Shown here: piece after piece, positions 24,601-37,010 of the stretch | Layout of the letters: the number at the start of each line of letters is the position of its first letter | Numbering within the stretch: the first letter of the stretch is position 1 | Source of the DNA: Torymus aiolomorphi | Taxonomy: Eukaryota > Arthropoda > Insecta > Hymenoptera > Torymidae | Length of the DNA: 64,000 bases | Direction: 5' to 3' | Assembly: GCA_036365515.1 (NCBI GenBank) | Contig: CM070876.1 | Span: 41,879,695-41,943,694, forward strand | Notes under the pieces: model-generated | What the model saw: only the letters and a program-made list of their open reading frames with translations | What the model was told of the DNA's origin: nothing | The model's database searches: none | Translations under genes and position numbers: made by a program

Positions 24601-25099
24601 TAAAATAAAAACAATAGAGGTTAATCGTACATATAATCAACATAAGCTAAAAAAACTTAATATTTAGCATGTCATTATTGTTCTCAAAATTAAAAAAAAG
24701 ACGACAATAATAATATAAAATAACTATGTAAAATACTTAAAGTAAAGTAATGTAAAAATCTATATAAACAAAACAATATAATGAAATAACGATGCTCAAT
24801 ATTAGATTTTATAAATAAGTGTAAGTTTAGATGTACCTCCACATGAAGAATAAACGAGCTGCTGATTTGATCTTTACTAAGGTGAATTAAAGTGTCTCCT
24901 AATTTTAGTGACTTTATAGCTTTTATCGTTAAAAATATTACTTATGTCGACTGCAATTTACTGTCAACTGATAAGAATTTTTCTATCGGTCTTACAGTCT
25001 TACAAATTAAATTAAAATAATTAATATTTATGGCAGTCAGATTGCCCTTGTTTATAATCACCCCCGCAGAATCTGAAATAAAAACTTAATTAAAACCTG

Positions 25100-25215
25100 G
25101 AAAAAACTTTGTTAGCAAAGGACGATCTGACTGCCCACCACCACCACATTGTCCAACGTTTCGAGCCCGCTCCGGCTCCTCCTCAGGGATTCCGAGTCCC
25201 TGTGTGGTCGAATTA
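25100..25215. other. GC-rich patch, possible retroelement scrap
   Basis: The strings ACCACCACATTGTCCAACG, TTTCGAGCCCGCTCCGGC and TCCTCCTCAGGGATTCCGAG stand out from AT-rich flanks. I suspect a scrap of a non-LTR element but cannot assign it. 25,216-25,800 has no gene. Confidence 0.3.
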
Positions 25216-25804
25216 TATTCGCTATTCGTAACTTCTTTCTTATTACTTTATAAGAATTATACAAAGAGCCTCTTGCCCCTATGCACTCTTCTTTTTCCCC
25301 CTTTTCTTTATCTCTTCCCTCTGTCTCTTCTTCCCATTCTTCAGATATTTGTCCGTTTGATGATGAGTATGGAATGTAAAATAAATCTCCAATTTCTGTT
25401 GAAAAAAGTTCCACTATTTGGTTTTTTTAGTGCAGGAAGTCGGAATTTTTTATTCTAAAAGCAAAAGTTTTGTGAAAACGTCAAGAATGTAATAATGTAA
25501 ATACACATTAGCTGAAATTGAAATATTATTGATCACTAAAATTCTATAATAGTAAGTACTAAACCCTACAGAATAGTAAAAAAAGGGAAATTAATTTATA
25601 AGAGATAATTAGTGCTTAATAAATAGAAAAAGGATGTTGGTTAGTCACAAAGTAATAATGTAGTTAATGAGTATTACTTGAAATTGATTGGATCTTTTTC
25701 TAATAAATAAAAAATTATTAAATTCTTCAGCCGACTGTAATCAAGCTGTTTACTGTTTTGATATATTCCTAATGTCATTTTTCCTTCTAGACTTGAATTT
25801 AAAA

Positions 25805-27140
<1,336 letters not shown>

Positions 27141-27688
27141 AAAATCTGTCTTTATCAAATTTTTTAAAATACATCCCCTCACATTATAACAGCCTTTCCA
27201 CATAACGCATTCAATATAACACGTTCAATGTTCAACGTAACACGAAAATAAATTTGTTGTCCGACATCTACCAATTTCATACTCAGTAGTAGTGGTGCAG
27301 AATGGATACATTTCTACCACTGAATATGAATTGGCCATGAAAAAATTACAAGTTAATATTTTCCATAAAATTTTTCCAATTTTTTTCGTGAAAAATTTAT
27401 TTTTCGAATTTTAATTTTATATGAAAATGTATAATTTCATCTATCTCTTACGAGATGAAAATTACGTAAAAAGTTGTGCATTAATGTGGAATGATCGTTT
27501 GACAAAATTTTCTAACTTTAAAGTAATTTTGACAATAACTTTATCGTCATTGATAGTCATAATTTACAATACATAAATATAAAAATAATCGACATTGCTT
27601 ACATGACGGTCATTTTTACAACAATTTGACAATAACTAATAGATATAATTTACAATCCATGAATACAAAAATGACAGTCATTGAGCTT

Positions 27689-27752
27689 TGGTGATTGGTC
27701 AGAAATGATCATGGTGATTGGTCAGAAATGATCATGGTGATTGGTCGGAATC
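27689..27752 (+). repeat. 23-bp tandem repeat, about 2.7 units
   Basis: TGGTGATTGGTCAGAAATGA recurs at 27,689, 27,712 and 27,735 with a 23-bp period. Each unit includes ATTGG (an inverted CCAAT). Confidence 0.9.
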
Positions 27753-27831
27753 TATATAATCTATAACAATTTGAATAAATTATGTTGGAGTTTTGTTATT
27801 TCTGTCTTTCTGAAGTATTAAATTTTAAATA

Positions 27832-27943
27832 TTGTAATTAAAAATTAATTAAAGGAATCAGCAAATTAAGTTTGAGGAAGCTACGTGCCAATGAATTGGC
27901 AGCGGTTTTTTAAACTGAAAAACGTAAGCGATTATATTCGGTA
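27832..27943 (+). repeat. Short dispersed repeat, second full copy
   Basis: It nearly matches 2,573-2,682, including CCAATGAATTGGCAGCGG and AAAAACGTAAGCGATTATAT. It again lies downstream of a copy of the TG repeat family. Confidence 0.75.
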
Positions 27944-27978
27944 AAAATCATTTTATCAATAATTTTTATTCATGTCAT

Positions 27979-28122
27979 GATCAGAAGATTATCGACCTTG
28001 GAGGCGGTACCTGCATCCTATTCTCCGACACCGTTACCAGTCTTGGTGTTATGCTAGACGCAAAGCTTTCGTGGAAAGCATATATAAATCATATTGGTAA
28101 AAAATTTAATCGCGTAAGGTGA
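27979..28122 (+). pseudogene. LINE reverse-transcriptase fragment
   Basis: One open stretch of 47 codons reads DTVTSLGVMLDAKLSWKAYI followed by NHIGKKFNRVR. The LGVxLDxxLxWxxHI pattern follows the catalytic domain in Jockey/CR1-type reverse transcriptases. No other part of the element is present on either side. It is a short dead insertion. Confidence 0.75.
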
Positions 28123-28171
28123 TGTTAAATACCGACATAATTTTCAAACGAGTACATCCCTACTGAAAAAT

Positions 28172-28422
28172 CTCAGGTGAGCTCTCAGGTGAGAACTCAT
28201 ATGAGATCTCACGTGAGATCTCACGCCAAAATCTCATCTAAAATTCTGGTCCGCGAGCTGCTAAAATTCCTTCAATGATAAAAAATCAGTTTCTGGGAAT
28301 TACGAGTCGCCTATTAGGTTACGCCACCCTCCAGATAAGTTCAAAAATCTATGTTTTGAAGCGATTTAGTCTTTTTTTACATTTTTAGAAATTTTAGACA
28401 TGAGATCTCACGTGAGGTCTCT
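28172..28422. repeat. Period-12 palindrome array and its distal partner
   Basis: Decamers of form CTCANNTGAG start at 28,172, 28,184, 28,196 and 28,208, exactly 12 bp apart, with a degenerate fifth at 28,220. Another perfect one starts at 28,407 with a degenerate neighbour at about 28,395. The central pairs vary (GG, GG, TA, CG), giving E-box hexamers CAGGTG, CATATG and CACGTG. The two clusters may be the ends of a short element. Confidence 0.85.
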
Positions 28423-28539
28423 TTGTCTGGTGTATTTTTAGGCATGACCGCTACTCGGAAGAGCCTTATAATTTCACCAGAGTGAAAATTGTAACTTCCC
28501 GAACTAGCAATTTACTGTATAAAAACTGTTTTCTATGAT

Positions 28540-29980
28540 TATGTATGTATATACGTTCGTATGTGATCAAGTTTATGGATTATCTCAGCGAATTTTCGAC
28601 CGATTTCATCGAGATTGCGGGAAAATACTCCTCTAATTATACCTAAGTACTGGTTCTCTAACGAGAAAGGTCGATCAAAAATTTTCAAAATGCGGGCACA
28701 AAGAAAAATTGCAAAAAATCGATTTTCAAGGCTTATATATAGAAAAATTAATTTTAAGCTAATATGTACCGGCTTATCTGCTAAAACTAATTAAAATAAA
28801 TATTTTTTCTGTTGTACACTTTTCTCTACGAGCAATATTTGCCTAAGATAACTGCGAAAAACTTTTAAAAAAGTTGAAAAATGGACGATTTTCGGCTGTA
28901 ACTTGACAGGATTTGATTTTACACAAAAATGTTAAATACAAAAGTTGTAGATAACATTGAAATAAAACTTTTTTCTATTTAAGATTTTTGTGTAAAATCA
29001 ATTCCTGACGAGCTAAGCTTATAAAGACGATTTTAAACGCCAAAATATACATAAAATAGACGATTTTTGCTTATCGTACAAAGAATTGATTTCCAATAGA
29101 ACTTTTAAATACAAAGAATATAGATATCGTTTAAATACCTAGAAAAAGAACTAAAACAATAACTAACAAAAACTGTTACATAAAAGCTGTCAAAACTTAC
29201 AATTTCTTGTCAATGATCTAGAGAACTTAGTATGTAGTAAAATCGAAATTGGAAAAATGTTTAAAAATTCGGTTGTTAAAAATCTATAATTATGTTATCT
29301 TACTGTTTTGATAACAAATAGAAATTTCATATAAAATTACACAGCTTAACCTGTTAATTATGTTCACAGAACCTAAGCGATTGAACTAAGAGAATCAAAA
29401 TTGTCTAATATTATAAAAGTATATGTTAAAGTAATATTATATTACGCAAAAAAAACTAGTGTATAGTAAAGTTCAATTTATAAAGAATGCAATGTTGACT
29501 TTGTCAGTCTTACAGTGTGCGGGAAAACTATTAAATAGGCAAGTCTCACTTAGTAAAAGTCTGCGAAATACATAAGGATGTATTTTAAAACAACAGATAT
29601 CCTGAAATGAGTTCGTATACCCAGACTAAACTCAGAAATTAACTAGATGAGCTAATATGACCAGCGACAACTGCCTACCCGTATCGCATCTAACCACACA
29701 CACACAGCACTTTCATGATATCCTCCAATTCCTAATTATCTATCCCCTCACATTCTAAAGCACTAACACTTGAAGATCACTGATAGAGCTGGAGAAGCTG
29801 CAGAATGAGGCTGGATGGCTCAGGCCCGGCACTACTCCTAGGATGACAGTCTGCTCAGAATTATCTAATAGCTATCTGGGAGGAAAATACTGATAGAGAC
29901 TGTCATGTGTGTCACAATCTCAAGGACTGCCTCACAGTAGGGATGAACAAAACACATGAACAGATCAGCCACTGATCTGG
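28540..29980. other. AT-rich stretch, one dispersed repeat, no gene
   Basis: I see no coding sequence. Around 28,935-28,985 the string TACAAAAGTTGTAGATAACA plus TTGAAATAAAACTTTTTTCT matches 31,130-31,175, so a short dispersed repeat is present. Confidence 0.5.
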
Positions 29981-29989
29981 GAGACAAGC

Positions 29990-30390
29990 GAGGAGAGTTG
30001 AGCACCTAGAAACCATATATGACTAATGAATAGATGACATAAAAAAACATTACCATGTAAAAAAAAGTTTGGTTGTTGTTCACTATTCTCGCTGCACCAG
30101 CTACCTGTAACAATTAGAGGGGAAAGACTGGTGGAGCCTCATTGGTTGTTTCATTGCTGAATACACCTCCAGCTTGAGAGTCGCTGAAGGCACGAGCAGT
30201 AGATTAACTATACTCAGAGCCACTAGTATAAGAGTCAAACACACACACACATAGAAAATTGAGTATCTGAAAACCACATATGACTAATAAATAAATGAGC
30301 CAAGCAACATTACCACACTCAAGAAAGATTCTGCAGCACTGCCAATCATTTACACTACTCTCGTCGCCAGATACCTGCAACAAGAGAAAG
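29990..30390 (+). repeat. Degenerate direct duplication, spacing about 245 bp
   Basis: ACCATATATGACTAATGAAT with a later ACATTACCA and CTACCTGTAACAA at 30,011-30,115 is matched by ACCACATATGACTAATAAAT, ACATTACCA and ATACCTGCAACAA at 30,270-30,385. Confidence 0.6.
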
Positions 30391-30589
30391 TACCATCAGC
30401 TTACCTATCAGAGAGGTTAGGAACAAGAAAGGGCTTATGAAATTTGCTCTCACCATCGACACGCTGCCTTCCTGTCTCTGACGAATATCATCATTAACCA
30501 GTAACACGATGAAAGGGACAATATTCTCCAGGACGGCGTATTGCAGCAGCCACCGTCATCACTGGGAACGCCGGGAGCCGGCGATTGTT

Positions 30590-30920
30590 GACATCACGCA
30601 CCATGGACATACGCGCGCGCACGCCGCCGTAGAACCGCAGTTAACACAGACTCACTAGGGCTAGTAGCAGAAAGCGCGCGCGATCCACACACGCACGCAC
30701 GCATGCACACACGCACCATATCTTATATACAGGGAGCACTCACGGTCACATGGGTCGCATGCGTTTTTCCGCTGGTGCGAACGCACTATACGCAGCCTAT
30801 AGCCGAAATAGCCGTTACGGTTACGGCTCCTGTACTCTGCACGCACGTAGCACCAAGACAGATTACCGCACCAGTGTTGGGTTTTCTTTTTTTGTTTTTC
30901 TCCTATTCGCGGTATTAGTG
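30590..30920. other. GC-rich patch with CG/CA strings, no recognised gene
   Basis: It contains CGCGCGCGCACGCCG, (CACG)n-like strings and overlapping frames on both strands with low-complexity translations. Nothing is identifiable. 30,920-31,490 is AT-rich. Confidence 0.4.
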
Positions 30921-31489
30921 TATGTGTGCATGTGCCTCAAGTATTTTTTCGTAATTGAGATTGTATACGGTATACGTATAAGTTATACGAATACCAGTGA
31001 GCGATTAGTCTACAGTTTTCGGTAAAACTGTGTAAAATTTAACTTTATATTTTTGTATTAATTGGGAGTAATGAAACGGTATTTTTTCTTATATTATTCA
31101 AAAGCATTTTACTTAACACAAAAATTTCAAGTACAAAAGTTGTGGATAACATTGAAATAAAACTTTTTTTCTATTCAACATTTGCATAAATAAAAATAAA
31201 AACTATCATTATAATTCAAATAGAAACTATGAAAACAATGTTTTTAATTTTAAATATAATTGCAATCATAGTACTTATACATTTAATATTCCTATGTGTA
31301 GAATTAAAAGGCAAATGTTCTACAAAAAATAATAAATATGTAATAGTAAATGCATAATTTCCATTTAAATTTTACTGCAGAGATGTATTTATGTGTATTC
31401 TAATGATAATTACAATGAAAATAGATATTACAATTAATGCAATAACAAAATTATAAGGTTTTTCTGAGCATTGCGGTCGTGCCTATTAT

Positions 31490-31625
31490 GTAAAAACGAA
31501 GTTTTACATAGGGAGGGGGCGGGCGACGAGCGAAGCGAGGAGCAGGTGTGTGTGGGGGCGCGGGGGTTGGCGTGTCGAGCGCAGTGAGACACGCAGGGGG
31601 GCTCGGCCGCTCTAGTTATAAACAT
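31490..31625. repeat. GC-rich insert with GCGAAGC core
   Basis: A G-rich minus-strand-pyrimidine block carries GACGAGCGAAGCGAGGAGC, with GCGAAGC at 31,530-31,536, and GTCGAGCGCAGTGAGACACG. It resembles the apex sequences of the hairpin elements. The minus-strand frame here is not conserved-looking. 31,630-32,180 has no gene. Confidence 0.45.
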
Positions 31626-32189
31626 ATTAAACAAAAAGTGATACATACGGTTTAATAATTAATTATTAATAATTTTTAGTAATGCTGGCACGCGACTTGT
31701 TTCGTATAGCCAATACAACCATAAATAAGCAGAGGATGCCAGTTCCAGGAAGAAAAGTGGAGGCACACAGTCACGTTGGTAATAAGATTTGCAATTAGCT
31801 CATTCCGAAACCCAAACATGCAGGGGAAGCTAGTTTACCGCAAACAACTGTTTACTCGTAAATGTTTAATTAAAGACGTTCGCCGACTGAAAACGAACCC
31901 GTGGGCGAAAATTTATATAATGGCTGGAATAACTTCACTTGTCATCCTAGAACTTGCATCTCCTACTTAGTTAAGTTTAGAAATTATTTCATTGATAATT
32001 TAAAGGCATCCTATCTGCGCACCCCCACTTGTTTGCCAGAATCTTATTTTTAGATGTGTTTCAAGTTCTGAACGTCCATCGTGAACGAAATATCGAATAT
32101 TTCCAAAATCGGTTTTTTCATATTATCTGTTAGATATATGCATAAAACCAATAGAAACTGCGATATAAGTTAATGTCTATTAAGCTAAC

Positions 32190-33060
32190 ACCGCCACTAA
32201 CGACTGCAACTATGAAAACTATACCATAATTTGTTGCTAATTCATTGCTAATTTGTTACGCAAACTCCAAATTTGTTACTCCAGTCGTTTCCGAGATATC
32301 CTGGCGGTGCTAGCTTAAGACTTAAGCTAGCACCGCCACAGCTGTAACTTTTGAACGACGAAACATTTTTTGATGGAACAGGTGGCATAATTTTTTGCTA
32401 ATTTATTGCTTAAAGATAGTACAGGTCCCGAATCTCGAAAAACAAAATGGCGCCTATTGTCGGAACGTGGTCATGCTCAGGATTACGTAATTTTCTTAAA
32501 TTACGAATAATTCAACAAACAAGTATCGGATATTTTGTTACTCATTTGTTGTTAATTTTTTACGCTAAACCCAAATTTGTTGCTCGAGCCGCTTCGGAAA
32601 TATCTTGGCGGTACTACCTTAAGACTTGAGATAGCACCGCCACAGCTGCAACTTTTGAACGAGGAAACATTTTTTGACGGGACAGGTAGCATAATTTGTT
32701 GCTAATTTGTTGCTTCAAGATAGGCTAGGTCCCAAATCTTGAAAAACAAAGTGGCGCATATGGGCGTTACCGGTCATCCCTCGGCTTACGTATTTTTCTT
32801 AAATCACGAATAATTCAACAAACAACTATTGGATATTTGGTTGCTAATTTGTTGCTAATTATTTACGCCAATGCTGATTTTTTTGCTCAAGCCATTTTCC
32901 AGATGTCGTGGCGGTGTTACTTTAAAACTTGAGCTAGCACCGCCACAGCTGTAACTTTTGAACGACAAAACATTTTTTGACGGGACAGGTGCCATAGTTT
33001 GTTGCTAAGTTGTTTAAAGACAGGCTAGGTGCCGAATCATGAAAAACAAAATGGAACCTA
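32190..33060 (+). repeat. Satellite array of about 304-bp units, left block
   Basis: AGCACCGCCACAGCTGTAAC or a near form recurs at about 32,330, 32,634 and 32,938. Units also share TTTGTTGCTAATTTGTT, GACAGGCTAGGT and TTGAAAAACAAA. Related units occur on the other side of the Polinton at 47,280-47,700 and singly at 21,090. Confidence 0.9.
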
Positions 33061-33119
33061 TAAGCGATACTTTCCGATCACTCGACCTAATTTGCTCAAG
33101 TTCAACCTTTAAACAAATT

Positions 33120-33285
33120 AATATTTTTTGTATGTAGTAAGCGTAAAATAACTATTTTACTTTTTGTTTTGCGGACGTAAAATGCCAGTTTCATGCACCC
33201 GGGGGCGTAAAAAAACTGGCGTTTTACACCTGCAAACCAAGGAGTAAAATCGACTCATTTTACGCCTACTGAATCAAAAAATATT
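33120..33285. mobile_element. Hairpin MITE
   Basis: AATATTTTTTG then GTAGTAAGCGTAAAAT on the left is inverted on the right as ATTTTACGCCTACTG then CAAAAAATATT. An inner stem pairs GTAAAATGCCAGTTT with AAACTGGCGTTTTAC. It is about 166 bp and non-coding. Confidence 0.8.
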
Positions 33286-33441
33286 GATTGTATCTCGGAT
33301 GTAATGGTTTCCGTTCTCGTGTGTTCGCGATACACTGGGCGATCACAACTCTGGGCGTAAAACTCTATTTTACTCTGTGAATACAAAAACTACTATTTAA
33401 TCATATGAACGGGATATCTTGTTGTTAATTTGTTGCAGGAT

Positions 33442-34042
33442 AGTAGGTGAGATATGTCACTCCAAGCCCACTTACCCTCTGAGCTGGCGCTCGGTCGGTA
33501 AGGTAGGGCGCTACATTGACGGTGGTCGGTATTGCAGGGAGGCCAACAACCCAACTCTGTCGGTCAGGTAGAGCGCTACCTCGCTGGTGGATGGAATTGT
33601 AGGGAGGCCAACTCGGTCGGTAATGTAGAACGATACCTTACCGGTAATTGCAGGAAGGCCGGTAACCCAGCTCCGTCGGTAATGTAGAACGCTACCTTGC
33701 CGGTAATTGCAGGGAGGCCAATAACCCAACTCTACCGGCAGAACGCTCTACCTTATCAGCAGAGCAGACTGCATTATCACTAACCCAAGTCTACCCTACC
33801 TGCCGAACGCTTTACCGTCAGAACGCTCTACCTTATCAGCAGAGCATTATCACCCAGCTCTACCTTACCGGCAGTCTACCGACAGTTGATAACCCAAATA
33901 CTATACACTATATATGCTATATACTATACTATATATACTATACTATATATACTATGCTATATACTCTATATGCTATATATACTATATCCGAATTTCCATG
34001 CTTCAATTTGAATTTCGCGCCGCCGAGAGTTCCGTGCGCTCC
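33442..34042. repeat. Polinton left terminal inverted repeat
   Basis: It pairs with about 46,430-46,989. It contains four units of about 60 bp built from CGGTCGGTAAGGTAG, a GCGCTACCTTGCCGG-like string and AATTGCAGGGAGGCC. A TATAC-rich microsatellite follows (33,898-33,990), then CCATGCTTCAATTTGAATTT and CGCGCC, which all recur inverted at the right end. Repeat number differs between ends. Confidence 0.9.
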
Positions 34043-34318
34043 ATTATCATCAATCGATAATCCAACTCTACCTTACCTGCAGTCGATAACCCAACGTTAC
34101 CGGCAGAGCAGGTAGCCACACATTATCATATATGCTAATTTTTTATTTTAATCTTTTATAATTGTCATGTTGAGGCATAGAATTGGTATTCGTGGAATAC
34201 TTTTGAGAATATTTTTTCCATTTTGAATCCTCTTTTTTTTTCTCCTGTTCAATAAGAGGAGCGTTTAAACTTGAGTTTTGACCCATCTTCTTCTACTTCA
34301 GGGACACGAATGAAGCAT

Positions 34319-34807
34319 CTACTCCCAATCCATGGATGCCTTGCAATGTTCGTAGAATTTTTTCAGTAGTTTTACGTTATGAAGTGCGCAGTTGGTTTTG
34401 TAGGCACCCTCGTGGTGTGGGCACACTGTCACAAGCTTGATCTTGTCCAACGGTGGAAAACCCATCTCTGACACATCGTGAACGTTGAATTTGAAACGTT
34501 GGAGCCATTTTTTCTTGATGGAGCCCATAACGAGTACTTGAGTGGCATCGTGTAGACATTCTTGAAGAATACTTCCGATGTCGGTGTAGGGACGATCTCC
34601 TGAATTCCAAGAAATGCCATGATAGAACTGCTTCAACCATCTATTTTCGCCCTTATACTTATCGGTGAGGCGTTTCCAAGGAAAAGGCTCCTTGAAGAGA
34701 AAGATCAGAGGTTGGTCGTCATCATCCAATGGGACTATTGCCAATTCTTTCAAAACGAAATCATTACCGGGCTGTTTGAAGCCCTGCATATCGACAATGT
34801 ACTTCAT
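34319..34807 (-). CDS. Polinton protein of unknown function, family A (left paralogue)
   Basis: A 162-codon frame starts MKYIVDMQGFKQPGNDFVLK and contains NRWLKQFYHGISWNSGDRPY, later KKWLQRF, and ends with a Cys/His-containing block, NCALHNVKLLKKFYEHC. It is clearly homologous to the gene at 44,024-44,648 on the other side of the element, sharing VDxxGF, NRWL, YHGIxWxSGxxPY, KxWLQ and NCAxxNVxxLKK. No named domain is certain. The spacing of an early D-x-x-GF strand, a KELAIV strand and a late xxALxNVxxLK helix reminds me of a degenerate DnaQ-like (RNase H fold) exonuclease that has lost its acidic and His residues. That is a hypothesis. It lies 68 bp downstream of the capsid gene in the same direction and has no TATA of its own. 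Confidence 0.75.
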   Translation of the reverse strand: MKYIVDMQGFKQPGNDFVLKELAIVPLDDDDQPLIFLFKEPFPWKRLTDKYKGENRWLKQFYHGISWNSGDRPYTDIGSILQECLHDATQVLVMGSIKKKWLQRFKFNVHDVSEMGFPPLDKIKLVTVCPHHEGAYKTNCALHNVKLLKKFYEHCKASMDWE

Positions 34808-34875
34808 TTCGTCACGACTGTCGGGACTATACTGAACGCCGTGCAGCAGGATTCTTCGGTCGTATTCTCAGAAAT

Positions 34876-36123
34876 TTAGACGAGTTTCTTCACGTCTCCG
34901 CTAACAGGATTGTACTGGACAATGCGATCGCGTAAAATGAGACAGTAAGTCGATGTTACAGCGGGAAAATTATCTCTCGCCTCGAATTCCAAACGAACGT
35001 CTGCGGGTGCACTCTTCAGAGATTCGTTCTGCTTAGAGCAATCGATGACGATGAGTGGCGCGTGAGTGAGATAATCGATTTTTATCAAGATAGGCTCGGA
35101 ATATTTACCGTAGTATGACTTCTGAAAATTAGCGTACATATCATATAATACGGCATACTGGTTACGTGTTACATCTAGATTGAGATTTCCATATGGATAG
35201 CATTGCGAATTGAGAAAGAGTTTTACATTGCTGATATTGCAGTGATCGAAGCGACTAGCATTCTCAGCTCTCTGACCTTTTCGCTTCGTCTGGAAGGCGA
35301 GAATAACGAAGCGAGGTTTCTCCAGCTGGTTAGATGTTTTGACAGTCCACACGTGTTTCGACGTAGTTGGTAGAAGTGGATACTCAAACAACTCCCACGT
35401 GCGAAAACTCATGCTAATTGGCCGATCCTTTTCTATGAAGCCGAGCAAACGAATTTTGTGTTTATCCGTGATCACAACATAGGGCATGAGCCATTCAACA
35501 CGATTGAGTTCAATTTTGAATTCTTCGTATACTTGCGTTTGCTTAACGGCATTCAAATCATTTCTCGATCTGGTGAGTATGAGCTCATGCTTCGTGTTGA
35601 CGACTATTTTGCGATAGTCTTCGGTAAAACCCATAATCATACTCAGAGGAATGGATACGTCAAAGTCGCCATCATCGTTACACATGTTCAACGTTTCCTC
35701 AACGTCGAGCCAACCAGCATTCTCCATTATCCAATTTTGACAGGGATTGAGCGATACCAATCCTTTCATGAGACTCGTTAAGCCTACATTTTTACATCTG
35801 TCGATTTCGATGGCATTGATCTCGTAGCGAATTTCTTCGAACAAGTGACAGATGGCGTTGTTAACAAGCTTTGTTCTTTCTACAGCACTTCCATCAGTTT
35901 TAGTCAGTCTTCCACATACATGTAGCGAGCTGTGAGACAGTAGAAGGCACAAATCTTGATGCTGAATGGATATACGTATTTTATCGCTGTTGTTGAAAGC
36001 GGAAGACGTGTAGGGTTGATGCGCATGAATTTCATAGTGCGCCATCGATTCGTCAAATTCAACGGCTCTCTGAATGTTCAAAACTTCTTCCATTATTCTT
36101 TCGCATACAACAGAAAAATACAC
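34876..36123 (-). CDS. Polinton major capsid protein, double jelly-roll type
   Basis: The frame has 415 codons. The position in the gene order, length and composition fit the Polinton major capsid protein, which forms the icosahedral shell from trimers of two jelly rolls. Family-like landmarks include HAHQPYTSSAFNNSDKIRIS near residue 34, KHVWTVKTSNQLEKPRFVIL in the middle, YPYGNLNLD, and a C-terminal ARDNFPAVTSTYCLILRDRI. The frame could begin at MEEVLNIQ (residue 11). A GTATATAAG TATA box at 36,245-36,252 stands well upstream, and a separate frame from 36,235 to 36,059 begins right below it. So the true N terminus may lie in that frame and be joined by a frameshift or short intron. The rest of the capsid frame is open. 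Confidence 0.82.
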   Translation of the reverse strand: MYFSVVCERIMEEVLNIQRAVEFDESMAHYEIHAHQPYTSSAFNNSDKIRISIQHQDLCLLLSHSSLHVCGRLTKTDGSAVERTKLVNNAICHLFEEIRYEINAIEIDRCKNVGLTSLMKGLVSLNPCQNWIMENAGWLDVEETLNMCNDDGDFDVSIPLSMIMGFTEDYRKIVVNTKHELILTRSRNDLNAVKQTQVYEEFKIELNRVEWLMPYVVITDKHKIRLLGFIEKDRPISMSFRTWELFEYPLLPTTSKHVWTVKTSNQLEKPRFVILAFQTKRKGQRAENASRFDHCNISNVKLFLNSQCYPYGNLNLDVTRNQYAVLYDMYANFQKSYYGKYSEPILIKIDYLTHAPLIVIDCSKQNESLKSAPADVRLEFEARDNFPAVTSTYCLILRDRIVQYNPVSGDVKKLV

Positions 36124-36235
36124 ACTTTATCTTCCACCAGGATCGCGGATTCTTAATCCCAAGTTTTCCAGGAACCGAACGCTTTGACGTGTTAGAGCTT
36201 TGACTGCTCGTTGACGAGTGATCGTTGGCCGACAT
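36059..36235 (-). CDS. Short Ser/Asn-rich frame, possible capsid N terminus
   Basis: 58 codons start MSANDHSSTSSQSSNTSKRS, 10 bases below the TATA box at 36,245-36,252, and overlap the capsid frame by about 65 bases in another phase. Basic, Ser-rich N termini are common in capsid proteins. Either this is exon 1 or a frameshifted N-terminal arm of the capsid gene, or it is a fortuitous frame. Confidence 0.35.
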   Translation of the reverse strand: MSANDHSSTSSQSSNTSKRSVPGKLGIKNPRSWWKIKCVFFCCMRKNNGRSFEHSESR

Positions 36236-36244
36236 GACGGTCTG

Positions 36245-36252
36245 CTTATATA
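36245..36252 (-). promoter_or_regulatory. TATA box of the capsid gene
   Basis: TATATAAG inside GTATATAAGC on the minus strand. The same nonamer GTATATAAG occurs before four other Polinton genes. Confidence 0.75.
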
Positions 36253-36287
36253 CCCTCTTCCTAACTTACCCCCATAAACAACACCCA

Positions 36288-36972
36288 TTAAGCGTGCTTG
36301 GTGTGAAGTCTAATTGTTACAATTTCTCCTCGAAAATTAACCAAATTTCCATCTTGATCCACTATACGCACTTGCAAATGGTCAATAGTCTTGACTGATT
36401 GGCAGATAGATGACTTGCGATGGAACCTCGATTATTTTATACCCTGGTGGTACTGATGGAAAGAATTCGTGTATCGTGTGCACTCTTAGTTCGTTTATAT
36501 AGGCGCCAGCTGTCACGTTGCACTCCACTCTCAGAGCATTAATTTTGAGAATGCTAACGGGTAGATCAGAACTGTGAGTGATGTTTGGTTCGAGAATGCG
36601 TTGAGCGAAACCCAACAACTTGCCTATAGAATCCGGCGGTTGAAAATCGACTTGATGAGTACACTTGATTTCACTGCGTAGTGTGTTGTTATTTGGCTTT
36701 ATACTGATTAGTATGCCCTTGGGTGAGAGAAATTCGTGTAAATAGCTCTCTATGTCTTCGATTTCATAACTGCCAGTAGGCAAAATAACTATCTCTTTAT
36801 CCACGTAAAACCTATTATTATCCTCATCGATGTTGGGTATAGAGTTAAAAGATAAAAGTTCTACCAGACCGAGAACATAGCTCTTATTTCGCGAGAGTTC
36901 AATTGGAGGAAAGTATTGCGCTTCGAGTAGCGCCGAAGTACCCGAAAGACTCAAAGTCAGTGAATCTGCCAT
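36288..36972 (-). pseudogene. Polinton penton-like minor capsid protein, frameshifted near its end
   Basis: The open part (36,972-36,382, 196 codons) starts MADSLTLSLSGTSALLEAQY and contains SYVLGLVELLSFNSIPNID, then a QPPDSIGKLLGFAQRIL block and a C-terminal PPGYKIIEVPSQVIYLP. This is the small single jelly-roll-type protein that forms vertices in Polinton-like viruses, in the usual position between capsid and protease. The frame stops just after the VIYLPIS string. Convincing continuation with a DQDGNL-type turn is found in another phase from about 36,395 to a TAA at 36,290-36,288, so a single-base indel near 36,390-36,400 truncates it. A GTATATAAG box lies at 37,001-37,010, about 30 bp above the ATG, inside the end of the protease gene. 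Confidence 0.75.
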
Positions 36973-37000
36973 GATATAGAAAATGCGCAGTTCACCCTCC

Positions 37001-37010
37001 CCCTTATATA
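37001..37010 (-). promoter_or_regulatory. TATA box of the penton-like gene
   Basis: TATATAAGGG on the minus strand, preceded by CG, about 30 bp before ATG 36,972. It overlaps the 3' end of the protease gene, showing how tightly genes are packed. Confidence 0.75.
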
